From: Juglans regia
Taxonomy: Eukaryota; Streptophyta; Magnoliopsida; Fagales; Juglandaceae
DNA: 64,000 nucleotides
Reading direction: 5' to 3'
Assembly (NCBI RefSeq): GCF_001411555.2
Contig: NC_049901.1
Span: 43,020,302 to 43,084,301, forward strand
Numbering within the stretch: the first letter of the stretch is position 1; each line of letters opens with the position of its first letter. The notes beneath the pieces are model-generated. The model made no database searches and was not told the DNA's origin. It saw only the letters and a program-made list of their open reading frames with translations. Of the stretch, positions 22,200 to 34,200 are shown in pieces. The position numbers and the translations under genes are program-made.

Positions 22200-23789
22200 A
22201 CAATCAACCAGGAGAGAGATATAGAGAGAGAGAGAGAGAGAGAGATAAACTCAATTGCCTTTTTAATTCAATAAATGATATTCATTTGCATCGGGTAAGA
22301 TCTACATAAAAGAATCATGTCCCCTCAACTAGATTATATCCCTATTTTCCATGAAACTCCGATAAATCCTTTCTTTGACTTAGGTATGACAAGATTTTGG
22401 CAGCGCTGAATAATATATCCCCATTTGTCATGAAACTCCACAGTAATCACCTCATGCGCTGAAGATTCATTCTCTACCTCATCAGTTTTGCTCTTTGACC
22501 GCTTATTTTCCTCATCGTTTTCATCTACCTCATTTGAAACTTTCACCTCACCAGCAGCCTCTGCAACCAAAAATACAAAAATCACAAATTATTACTCTGT
22601 GTTTGTTGACAACCCTGCGACCAAAACTCGATGCGACCAAAACTCGAAGCCTCTGCTTTTTCTCCTCTCCCGAAAACTCAACCTCGCGACCAAAAAAGGA
22701 CTGGAAGAAATGGGGAAGGCAGATGATCGAAGGGAGAGGCACAGCTTTCAACTTCGAAGGGAGTGAGAAGATTTCAGTTTCGAAGGGGAACTGAGGTTAT
22801 AGATTTCGGCTTCGTGGGTCGTCTCGATGATTTCTGCCTCGTCAATTTTGCTCCTCTTTTGCTAGTTTTACGTGATTTAAAAGATTTTTGAAGAACAAAT
22901 AGAGATGAAGAGTCTTGGAGCTGAACGAAATGAAGAGAGTGAAGTAGAAAAAATAATTTTTTTTATAAAAAGTGGGCCCGGTTACGCAGAGGTTTTCCCA
23001 GTTGGTTGTAAGTAGAGATTTTCTTAAAGGTGAGCTAGCTTGAAAAAAAAAAAAGAAAAAGAAAAAAAAGAAAGTTAAGCTAGCTGGAGCAAGCAATTTA
23101 AAATAAAAAAGTATACATGGCCAATCAATATGGAAACGTGAGCTATTATGAGATTTTGGTATTGGATTTGGAAGTTGGGTGAGATTGGGTTCACGAAACG
23201 TGGGGTGATTTGGTTTTAAACTTATTTCGTACAAATGAGGTAAAGTCGGCCAATAAAAGTAAATTTTTTTAAAAAGAAATAATAACCTTTTTTTTTCTTT
23301 TTCATTTTTTATAATTTTTTCTTAGTCATTACTATTTTTCACATGTTTCTCTTAAATTTAAAACTATTTCCACTTAATCCAAAATAATAAAACAATCATT
23401 TAGCCCAAAACCCTGTTAAAAGTGAGGTAATCGAAACAATAAAAGATTGTTGATTGAAGGTTGGCGTATGTGAAGGAGAAAAAAAACTAGAAGCACTGAT
23501 CTCACTACACTCACACACAAAAAATGTAAAAATGAACTTTAACTAAAGTAAGAATAATTCCGTAAAAATGAAGATGATCAATTTCTTTAAAATTTACATT
23601 TAAAGTTAAAAATGAGGGCATAATCGATGGTAAAGATGATTACAAATGTAATTGTGTAGTACGTATAAGTTACAAAATTCTTATATAAATTATACTCCAA
23701 TAGGAAAGTTGTAGATATAGGAAATTAAGTAATGTGTGTATGTGTGTGTATATATATATTGTATTAGAGTATTGGTATTTGAATGCTTT
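22200..23789. other. No gene seen; possible transposon interior
   Basis: A GA microsatellite lies at about 22221-22243. The rest has only short random frames and poly-A/T tracts. It may still belong to the CACTA-like element that begins at 20802, but no right terminus was recognised. Confidence 0.3.
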
Positions 23790-24004
23790 GTATCACTAGG
23801 CGTGTTCCTTATGCTTTTGCACTTTTTTAATTTTTTTTCTTTTTTTAAGCATTTTTAAATATATATTTTTTTTTTTAAAAAATTATTAATAGTTAATGAA
23901 GTAAGTATTAGTGAATTGACGTATTTTTAAAAAATAAATATTTTGAAAATGCTTAAAAAAAAATTAAAAAAGTGCAAAAGCACAAGGAACACGTCTAGCA
24001 ATAC
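23790..24004. mobile_element. Near-palindromic MITE (about 215 bp)
   Basis: The left end GTATCACTAGGCGTGTTCCT continues TATGCTTTTGCACTTTTTTA. The right end is its reverse complement with few changes (TAAAAAAGTGCAAAAGCACA then AGGAACACGTCTAGCAATAC). The terminal arms are about 70 bases, so the element could fold into a hairpin. It has no coding capacity. The target duplication is unclear. Confidence 0.8.
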
Positions 24005-24539
24005 ACAACCTAAGCGGCATAGTAACACTATCCATAATTGGAACATGGCTGTGGAACTACTAATTAATTATAGTATAAGCAATTAAGTATCATGATCTAA
24101 CTATTAATTATAATTACTCCAAGACATAAAAAAGTATATATATTGGTATAATTAATTTTTAAGTATGTCATGAAGGAACATTTAGCAATTACTCTATGAT
24201 ATACACTAGTACATATTCTAGTATTAAGTAAATGTAAAATTGATTAATAATTTGTGATACTATAAATATATTATGACATAATTACTAATGCATCTACAAG
24301 CTGTATAGTTGAACATAAGTTATATACTTCAATATAAGTATGCTATATATATATACATATATATATATATGATTACTATATAAATTAATTCTATAGAGTT
24401 AATACCTACTTTAGATTTGAAGAACCGATACCGCACCGGTTACAACCCTAAACCGATACTTCTGATTTTACCCGTTTCGATCCCGTTCAGTTTAATTTTT
24501 CTACTTTTAGTATAGTATTAGTGGATTATATAGTTAGTA

Positions 24540-24570
<31 letters not shown>

Positions 24571-24739
24571 CATAGCGATATAATGATATATAGTGGATTA
24601 TATAGTGATACAATATTTGTATAACTATTAATACTACAGTACCCCATATACCCAAAATCATAAACGGACAAAGTTCTGCTTATTTTTAAAATTTTCTTCC
24701 TATTTACAAATATATATGAAATACACAAACTTTGATCAC
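24005..24739. other. AT-rich intergenic
   Basis: No gene is seen. TA microsatellites lie at about 24344-24371 and 24543-24571. Confidence 0.4.
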
Positions 24740-25892
24740 AACTATAATACAATGATTCTCAAAAATCTATTCACAAGTTTGGCCAAAACCATTAAATTCT
24801 AAATAATTACAATATAGATAACTGACAAAAGCTGTAAAAGTAATTAAGATATGACCTTAAGAAAACTTTATGTACAATCAAAACTATCTTCAAACAATAA
24901 AACCATCAAGCTCCAAAACTTCCAACCTCAATCAACTAAAACCATGTCCACTAGTCTAGAGTATTTGGCTCATCAAAAGCTATCACCTCAAAAGAAGGAA
25001 CTTTCTACAACTCTGAAAAAGATGTGAAATGAAGTTGTGAGCTACCACGTGCCTAGTAAGTAGCAAATTAATGGAGGTGTGGGAGTTAGCAATTTTCTTA
25101 AATATAAGGGAGTGAATAAGTTCCAAAAAAACAATGTGAGCAATACAATTTTACCTCAAACAACATGTTCAACAAAATATATATCATATTCAAGGCCACA
25201 TGATAATAAGGAAATCACGAATATACCGCAAAGATACCGCAATAAGCATCACTGTACCATGAAAACATTATGCCACGAGAGGCGTCAAACATGTCACAAA
25301 GGCATTCACATCATGGACTCAAGAATAAATAACATGCTCGCATTTAACTTCCAAAATTTAATAAGCCATGTAACATTTATCAAACATTTCAACTATTACA
25401 CAATTTGCACAATTCTCACAAGCAGTACCAAAATAGCGTAAAAATGTGCACAAATCCAAAATTTACACAAGTTTAAAACATAATATCAAAGTGTACAATT
25501 CCAAACAAAACCAACCAGTTCTTTTAGCAAAACCCATTAGAGAGACACTCACCTTGATTGCTAGTCAAAAGTAATCACACGATATTCCTTCACTAACTAT
25601 TACTCAAACCCTATTTCAAGACCATTACAACATGTCAACTTCTACACTAAAAAATAATCTCATTTAACTCTAAAATTTCACTCATTCCTTCATAACATGA
25701 ATTTAGACTGGCCCAAAAAAATTATCCTCACAATTGATAAATCCCAAATTTCTAGATTGTAAACATGCTGCTGGACATTATAAGCACTTATACCAGTTTC
25801 TATTCCCTTATTATCTCAACGTAAATAAGGTCTAAACACAACCATATAATAGTGACATAAACATAGATTAATTCAAGCGAATACCCATAATT
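24740..25892 (-). mobile_element. Gypsy-type LTR sequence, left arm of inverted pair
   Basis: The reverse complement of this arm matches 26502-27623 over its whole length with scattered changes. It includes the gypsy/chromovirus-LTR-like segment with TTGCTACTTACT, GAGCTCACCACTTC-type wording and TTTTTCAG. No coding sequence is present. The open frame at 25079-25441 lies within it and is not considered a gene. Confidence 0.65.
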
Positions 25893-26501
25893 AAGACTTA
25901 CTAATTTACCTAAAGTAAGTCTAGATGAAACTTAGACTGATTTGAAAACATTTAGACACATTCAAAAAGACTGATTAAATATTCAATCTTTCAAAATTTC
26001 AACAACCCTGAACTGTACACACCCACCAATAACACTAGTGTATTCAATTCATCCTCAACACACAACAAGAAGTATAATTAACTAAGTTGTAATAACCCAA
26101 AAAAAAGGGCCTAGCCCCTGCATAAAGGATTCCCCCCATCCTTTTTCTATCCCTTTCCCCACCCCATCACAACACTTCTCTGCCTCCTCCTCCCTCTCTC
26201 TCTCTCTCCCCGATTCTCTCAATTTCCCCCTCACCGTATATCTCTCTCAAATTTCCCTCCCCACCCATACACATATTCTCTGATCTCTCTCTCTCTAACC
26301 TCCACCCACAGCTACAGTTCCTTGTTGTTTCATCACTATTAACGATAATATTAGATAAATTCTCATCTCTCATAAATATTATATTTAATGAATTTTGAGT
26401 ATAAAATTTGTTATTATTTGGTATTGTGAATTGTTGAGAATATACCTAGTTGATTAGGTTGTTAGGGTGCATTAAAGATGAATTTAATATTCAACTGTTG
26501 G
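25893..26501. other. Spacer between inverted LTR arms
   Basis: A pyrimidine-rich block with CTCTCTCT tracts (about 26180-26300) follows TGTAATAACCC at 26088-26098, which looks like the start of a gypsy LTR on the plus strand. The plus-strand LTR may therefore begin at 26088 rather than 26502. No gene is seen. Confidence 0.4.
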
Positions 26502-27623
26502 TGGTGGGTATTAGCTAGAACTAATATATTTTTATGGCACTGTTATATGGTTGATTGTAGACATTATTTACGTTGAATTAATAAAGGGATAGAGGTCGAT
26601 GTATGTGCTGTCTGGCAGCGTATTTGCAACATAGAAATTTGGACTTTATCAATTTTGGATGATAATCTTTTAAAACAAGTCTAAATTCATGTTATTAAGG
26701 ATGGTGTGAAATTTTAGAGTTATGTGATATCATTTTTAGAGTAGAAGTTGATGGATTATAATGGCCTTGAAATAGGTTACTAGTGATCGTTGGCAAAGGA
26801 ATATCATGACTATTTTGACTATAAATCGAGGTAAGTGGCTCTTTAATGAGTTTTTAATAGAAGAACTGTTGGTTTTGTTTGGAATGGTGCACTGGAGTAT
26901 TATATTTCAAACTTGTGTAAACTTTGAATTTGTGCACATTCTTATGCTGTTAATTTGGCTCTAATGATGGGATTTGTGCAAATTTTGTAATGGTTGGGTT
27001 TGTTGAAAAAATGTCATGCAGCTTATTAAATTTGAAAGTTCAATGTGAGCATGTTATTTATTCTTGAGCCCATGATATAAATGTCTTTGTGACATGTTTG
27101 ATGTCCCTCGCGGTGTGATGTCTTCGTGGCATGATATCTTCATGGTATATTGGTGATTTCTCTATTATCATGTGGCCTTGATTATGATATTTGGTTAAAT
27201 ATATATTGATTAAGATAAAATTGTATTACTCACATTATTTTATCAAAAATTTATTCAATCTCTTATATTCAAGAAAATTGACAACTCTCACACCCCCATT
27301 AAATTGCTACTTACTGAGCATGAGGGAGCTCACCACTTCATTTCACATATTTTTCAGTGTTGTAGAAAGTTCTTTCCTTTCATGTGATAGTTTTTAGCCA
27401 AAGATTCGAGAGTGAACTTGGTTTAGTCACTTGAGGCTGGAAGTTTTGGGGCTTGATGATTTTGTTGCTTGAAGATGGTTTTGATTGTATAGAGAGTTTT
27501 CTTATGATCATATTTTAGTTATTTTATAGTTTTTGTAGGAGTATCTGCATTTGTAATTATTTAAAATTTAATGGCTCTTGCCGAACTTGTGAATGAATTT
27601 TTTAAGATCATTGTATTATAGTT
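26502..27623 (+). mobile_element. Gypsy-type LTR sequence, right arm of inverted pair
   Basis: This is the plus-oriented partner of 24740-25892. It shares landmarks such as GAGCATGTTATTTATTCTTG near 27052 and TTGCTACTTACTGAGCATGA near 27303. The latter wording, followed by GGGAGCTCACC, resembles the R/U5 part of chromovirus LTRs. No internal gag-pol lies next to either arm. Confidence 0.65.
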
Positions 27624-27869
27624 GGAAATATTTTGGAGGTTGTATATATGATATATGTTGCAAATAGGGATAAGTAAATGGTAAAATCTGGCCCAAGCAA
27701 TTTCCTAATTAGATAGTAATTATACAAACTTAAAAAGAGAAAAATACTTACGAACGTCATATATATATATAACATTTAATACATGAGTAACGTCGACGCT
27801 GAGTGATCCATAAAAATTTGTCGAACTCACTAATATGCAAGAAGAATATTACGGATATATAAAGTCACT

Positions 27870-28119
27870 TCGTTTCGTTCTCTGAACCCCAAAGCCATGC
27901 CACTTGCCCCAAGAACCATCATGAGGTGTAAGAAACTAGGGTCTGATTGACATGCAAAGTGAAGAATGGCGGAAGATTAATTCCTTCTCCACAGTCTGCA
28001 TGCGTGCGTGTCTTTTCAACCTTCCGTTTTCTCTCCTATAAATACCATCGTCTCCTAGTTGCCATTTCATCACCTCAAAACTCAAAACAGCCATCCCCCA
28101 CCAGATCCGCATGATCACC
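27870..28119 (+). promoter_or_regulatory. Promoter of legumin gene 3 (legumin box, TATA)
   Basis: CATGCAAA lies at 27951-27958, RY-like GCATGC at about 27998, and TATAAATA at 28037-28044, 76 bases before the ATG at 28120. It aligns with the promoter of legumin gene 2 from the shared AGGTGTAAGAAACTAGG onward. Confidence 0.7.
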
Positions 28120-29972
28120 ATGGCGAAGCCCATCCTGCTATCAATTTCTCTATGCCTTGTTGTGCTCGTCAATGGTTGCCTTGCTCAAAGTGGCGGGCGG
28201 CAACAACCACGATTTGGCGAGTGCAAACTCAAGAGGCTGGTAGCCCTTGAACCCAGTAATCGAATTGAGGCTGAGGCCGGTGTGATCGAGTCCTGGGACC
28301 CCAACAACCAGCAATTCCAGTGCGCTGGGGTTGCCGTTGTTCGACGTACCATTGAGCCCAATGGTCTTCTCTTGCCCCAATACAGCAATGCTCCTCAACT
28401 CTTGTACATTGTCAAAGGTGAATTCAGAAATAGCCAGCTCTCACCCCATGTTTATTATGCCCACTAATTATCGCAATATACTCGCAGCAGCGAAAGTAAA
28501 CTATAATGTGGCTATATATGATTATCGATCACTTTTGTGTACATGATGCAGGTAGGGGTATCACTGGGGTTCTATTTCCTGGTTGTCCTGAAACATTTGA
28601 AGAATCTCAACAAGGACAGAGCCGGATCCGACCCAGCTTGAGATCAGCCAGCTTCCAAAGAGACCGACACCAGAAGATTCGCCATTTCCGAGAGGGCGAC
28701 GTAATCGCATTCCCGGCCGGAGTAGCCCATTGGTGCTACAATGATGGAGATACCCCAGTAGTTACAGTCGCTCTAATGGACACCACCAACAATGCCAACC
28801 AGCTTGACCAGAACCCGAGAGTAAGAAATTTGCATTCACTCATAACTATTTTTAAAAATGTGTTTGGATAATAGACGTACGTAATTACTGTGTTGCTTCG
28901 TACGTGGGCAATAGAATTTCTACCTCGCTGGGAACCCCGACGACGAATTTCGGCAAGAAGGGCAGCAGGAATACGAGCAGCACCGCCGTCAGCAACAACA
29001 TCAACAACGCCATGGTGAGCCAGGCCAGCAACAGAGGGGCTCAAGCAACAATGTCTTCAGTGGCTTCGATGCAGAGTTTTTGGCAGACGCTTTCAACGTG
29101 GATACTGAGACGGCCAGAAGGCTTCAAAGCAACCATGACCAAAGGAGGGGCATAGTGAGAGTGGAAGGCAATCTTCAAGTGATCAGGCCCCGATGGTCAC
29201 GGGAGGAGCAGGAGCTCGAGGATAGGCGAGAAAGGCAACGAGAGCTAGAGTGGGAACGCGAGCGCCGCCAGAGTCGACGTACTGGTGGACGTTTCGATAA
29301 TGGGCTGGAGGAGACTGTCTGCACCTTGAGGTTGAGGGAGAACATCGGCGACCCTTCACGCGCAGACATTTACACCGAACAAGCCGGTCGCATCAGCACT
29401 GTCAACAGCCAAAACCTTCCAATCCTGCGCTGGCTGCAACTCAGTGCCGAGAGGGGAGCTCTCTACAGTGTAATAAACTCTATATTCTACTCTGTTTCCG
29501 TGCTAGTTTTGGAGTAATGTTACTGAAATATTGACAAAATTAATCTCAAAAACATGTATATATGCAGGATGCTCTGTATGTTCCACACTGGAACCTGAAC
29601 GCCCACAGCGTGGTCTACGCGATAAGGGGTCGTGCCGAAATTCAGGTGGTGGACCACTTAGGCCAGACAGTGTTCGATGATGACCTTAGAGAGGGTCAGC
29701 TCTTGACCATTCCACAGAACTTCGGGGTTGTGAAAAGGGCAACGGGCGAGGGTTTCGAGTGGGTTTCGTTCAAGACAAATGAGAATGCGATGATTAGTCC
29801 CCTTGCAGGCAGAACTTCAGCTATCAGGGCCATACCGGAGGAAGTGCTGGCCAACGCCTTCCAAATTCCGAGAGAGGATGCAAGGAGGCTCAAATTTTCC
29901 AGGCAGGAGACCTTTCTGGCTCGTTCAAGGTCAAGGTCTTCGACTGACATCAGGAGGGTGGTGGAAGCTTAA
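28120..29972 (+). CDS. 11S globulin (legumin), Jug r 4 / Car i 4 type, copy B
   Basis: This is the duplicate partner of the legumin at 14990. Exons are 28120-28417, 28552-28820, 28915-29469 and 29568-29972; 508 residues. I start at 28120 (MAKPILL, CACCATGG context, same as copy A), not at the in-frame ATG three codons earlier. The signal peptide ends near CLA. Acidic-chain landmarks are [11 protein letters not shown] and [13 protein letters not shown]. Exon 2 carries a short Arg/Ser insert ([12 protein letters not shown]) not present in copy A. Processing is at N-G in [10 protein letters not shown]. The basic chain has [19 protein letters not shown] and ends [15 protein letters not shown], without the longer Ser/Arg tail of copy A. 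AATAAA signals lie at about 30066 and 30085. The frame is intact. Confidence 0.94.
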
Positions 29973-30962
29973 TATAATGTAAAATGCCTAGCTAGCTAGT
30001 GTAATGCATGCCATGCGGCACGTAGTTTTTTTCTTTTTTTTTGGTTGCTCGGCTCTTAGCCTAGAAAATAAAAGCCTTAATTATAATAAAGGCTTTCTAT
30101 GTATGAAGAGAGGATCCAATAAGGTAAACAGCTAGTACTACGTACTTTATCTATGCTAATAAATTTTCTGAGGCTGTTTTGGCATTTTTTTTTTCCTTCC
30201 GATAATATTAATGCGCATGCATGATATTATTATATAAATCCCATCTTGTTATTTTTATCTTATGTTGACATGAGAGTGCGTAATTGGAATTCGTACGTAC
30301 GTCCACGTACGAGGGACATTCTGGCCTATATATAGTACTACGTCGACCGAAATTAATTAGGTGCATGCGAGAGTAAAATATTTTTAATATTATCATTAAT
30401 ATTAAAAATATTATTTTTTAATATTATTATTATTTTAAAATTTGAACAAATTAAATTATTTATTATATTTTATATAAAAATTTAAAAAAATTATAATAAT
30501 AAAATGAGATTATAAAATAAAATATTTTCTCTATTTAAATGAGATGAGATAGAAGAACACTGATAATTTTATAAAACATTAATTATGATGAACCTAGTAA
30601 TTAATTAATTAACAGCTGTACGTACGTGCTAATTCACAATACGAATCCATAAACTCATCAAAACTATGCACGTGCATGTAGTGTTTTATTTAATCATTTG
30701 CACACATGTGAAGAGATCACGAGAGTAGATTGATTCTTGGTGAAGTTCATGATATGCATTTCGATCTTGACGTACGTCAGGTTAAAGGTGATCGTGTCAG
30801 ATAACATGAATGCATGCATGTGAGGTCACGGGGAACGAGTGTCAAGGCCGTGTTATAGTCTGTTAAAGAGCTTGCTCGTGCATGGTTCATCAAGCATTGC
30901 ATTGGATCGTCCTGCGCATAGCGAAAAATCCTGATCATCAGCATGAGCTCCTAGTCATCATG
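29973..30962. other. 3' UTR of legumin gene 3 and AT-rich flank
   Basis: Apart from the MITE-like repeat at 30375-30560 and ACGTACGT-type strings, I see no feature here. Confidence 0.4.
30375..30560. repeat. AT-rich MITE-like repeat, copy 2
   Basis: Same order of motifs as at the left edge of the window: TTTTTAATATTATTATTATT, TTTTAAAATTTGAAC, TTATTTATTATATTTTATAT, then AATGAGATGAGATAG. The terminal GAGATGAGAT and an AT-rich body with little coding potential suggest a short DNA element. Confidence 0.55.
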
Positions 30963-30967
30963 CATGA

Positions 30968-31288
30968 TGTAAATCAAACACTCTCTAATAATATTCCTCT
31001 TCATTCATACGTTATGAATAGTGTATAAGGCTCTATTTATAGACTAGCATTGCCGACATTTGTTCAGGCAAAATGACAAACAATTTACGTGCAAAGCTTT
31101 CGGGCCAGCTTGTCTAGAGACCGTTACAACAGAAAACAGAGTAACTAAAAGAATATTTACAACAATAACCAACTGAGAATATTTATAATAAATGGTTTTC
31201 AGAAGTTTCTTCTTGCTTGAATGATTTGGACTCCACATGTTCTACTGAGTTGGAGATGGAAATAGAGCTGGAAGCTAAATCACTAACA
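30968..31288 (-). repeat. Copia 3' LTR
   Basis: It starts TG and ends CA and is 321 bases long. It lacks the 15-base stretch around GGTCCTTTGTAC present in the other LTR. Confidence 0.93.
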
Positions 31289-34200
31289 CCCTCCCGCGAG
31301 TTCAACAGGGGAACCATGGTGAGACTTGTTCGCAGAGCAATGAACCGAGATGATAACATCGGCTTAGTAAGGATATCAGCTACCTGATCTTGAGAGGAAA
31401 TGAATACAACCTGCAGAGTTTTGGAAGAAACCCTGTCACGTACAAAATGAAAATCGATCTCCATATATTTTGTACGTGAATGGAGAACTGGATTTGTTGA
31501 GAGATATGTGGCTCCCAGATTATCACACCATAAAGTGGGAGCTTTGGGAAGAAAAATGCCTAGCTCATGAAGTAAAGACTGCAACCATAATAGCTCAGCT
31601 GTGGGGTTAGCAAGAGCTTTATACTCTGCTTTTGTGCTAGAACGAGCAACGGTTTGTTGCTTCTTAGAACTCCAGGAAATTAAGTTTGGACCAAGAAAGA
31701 TACAGTGACTCCCAATAGAGCACCTATAATCAGGGCAGCCTGCCCAGTCGGCGTCAGAGAATGCTTGAAGTTGAAAGGAGGAAGAAGGTGTGATAAGAAG
31801 ACCAAAGTGTGTTGTGTGTTTGAGATAGCGGAGGATCCGCTTTACTGCTTGCCAGTGATTGATAGTAGGTGCATGCATAAATTGGCAAGTCTTATTCACA
31901 GCAAAGGCCACATCTGGACGAGTAAGAGACAGGTACTGAAGACTGCCAACAGTGCTCCTATAAAGGGTAGGATCACTGAAAGCAGATCCATTAGTAAGAG
32001 AAAAGTTTATATTAGAAGACATGAGAGTTTTAACAGGCTTGGCGAGGTCCATCTTGGTCCTTTGAACTAGATCACAGATGTATTTGGTCTGAGATAAGTG
32101 AAGACCATTTGAATAGTTTTGAATTTCTAAACCAAGGAAGAATTGAAGAGGACCCAAGTCCTTGACTGGAAAAGACTGACTTAGTGACTTGAGGACAGAT
32201 GCAATAGCTGTTTGATAGGATCCCGTAAGGATAATATCATCGACATACACTAGAAAATATAGGGTAGTAGAAGAGTGTTTGTAAATGAAAATAGATGAAT
32301 CAGAAATAGATTGGGTAAAACCAATCTCAAGGAGCCGTGTGCTCAATTTTGAGAACCAGGCTCTGGGTGCTTGTTTAAGGCCATAGATGGCCTTTTTCAA
32401 GCAACAGACATGAGAGGGATAATCAGGGTTCACAAATCCAACAGGTTAAGTCATGAAGACTTGTTCCTGAAGATCTCTATGCAAAAAGGCGTTAGAGGTA
32501 TCTAACTGCCGAAAGGGCCATTTTGCTGTAACAGCAAGTGTAAGAATGGTCCGAATGGTGATGGGTTTCACCACAGGACTAAAGGCTTCAGAGAAATCTA
32601 TACCTTCATATTGGTGAAAACCCTTTGCGACCAAGCGTGCTTTGTAACGCTCCACTGTGCCATCAAAGTTTCATTTGGTTCGGAAAACCCATTTACAGCC
32701 AACCAAATTATCGATGCCAGTGAGTGGAACCAAGGTCTAAGTCTGAGTCTCCATGAGTGCCTGAAATTCGATTGTCATGGCAGCTCACCATTGATGATAC
32801 TTGGCAGCTTCTGTAAAGTTAGCGGGTTCATCGGGAACAAGGCTAGAGGTGGTAGTAAGATAGCTCCGTGGCGGTGGCCATAGCATTGTCCCATCTGAAA
32901 AAAAAATTGGGCGGAGTGAGTTAGTCTTGGACCGTGTGATGATGGAAGGAGGAGGAGAGAAGGACTCGGAGGTAGAGGAAGAAGAAGAAAAGGACGAGGG
33001 ACTCTGATTTGGGATATTGGGGTTGGGCGTAGGAGAAGATGAGGTGGGTCGTGCTATCATAGTAGTGGGCGAAGCGGGCCTGGAGTGGGAGTGATCCGAA
33101 ACAGTTTGAGAGTTGTTTGAGAGACTTGGACTGTGAGCATTTGTGAGATCGAGAGTGGGCTTAGGTAAGACATCAGAGGAGGACACGGACTGTGATGAAC
33201 TAGAAGGCAGATATGATGTGCTATAAGTGGGAAGGGGGCCCAGAATAGAAGGTAGAGATGATGGACTAGGCTGAGAAGGAATATTTGAAGGAGATTTGAA
33301 TGGGAAGCAATTTTCATCAAAGATGACATTTCAGGATAAGTACAGACGATTTGAGGGAATGTGGAGGCATTTGTAGCCTTTGTGGGAACCACTATATCCA
33401 ATGAACAAGCATTGAGTAGAGCGTAAATCAAGTTTATGGCGATTGTAGGGCCTTAAGTGAGGCCAACAAGCAAAGCTAAAAACTTTATGCATGGAGTAAT
33501 CGGGTGAGTGAGAAAAAAAAAATTTCAAAAGGAGATTGATAGTCAAGAAGAGGTGTGGGTAGACGATTGATTAAATAGACTACTGTTTGAAAAGAGTCAA
33601 CCCAAAATTTTTGAGGTAAGAATGCATGAGCCATTAAAGCAAGACCGGTTTCAATAATATGTCGGTATTTGCGTTCAACAGCATCATTTTGTTGCTGGGT
33701 GTGAGGACAGGAAAGATGATGATTAATTCCTTGATTTTTAAGTAGGGTGTGTAGAGTTCGATACTCACCTCCCCAACCACTTTGAAAAGATAAAATTTTG
33801 GAATTAAATTACAACTCAACATTTTTTTGGAATTGAACAAACACAGAAAGAACATCGGATTTTTGTATTAATGGAAACCACCATGTAAATCTTGTGAAAT
33901 CATCTAAAAAGGTAACATAGTAACGGTAACCTTCACGAGAAGGAACAGGGACAGGGCCCCATACATCAGAATAAAAAAGTTGCAATGGTTCGATGGATCG
34001 TTGATGAGAGGAATGAAAAGATAATTGTGAGCTCTTGGCTTGGCAACAGGCAAAGCAGAGACTTGGTGGATCACGAGCAGAGACTGCAAGAGAATGATGA
34101 GAAATGACACGATGAACAAGACGCAGAGAGAGGTGCCCAAGTTGAGAGTGCCACTGAGAAGAAGTGGTACGCTCACCAACAAAGGCTTGATGTGTAGTTG

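Noticed and set aside
21778..22200. 140-codon Ser/Thr/Pro-rich frame
   Set aside because: A different frame of the same stretch gives a more protein-like Leu/Cys reading; neither is a full gene.
25079..25441. 120-codon frame
   Set aside because: It lies inside one arm of the inverted LTR pair and is not kept in the other arm.
31705..32070. Plus-strand frame of 121 codons
   Set aside because: Antisense shadow of the Copia RT and RNase H region.
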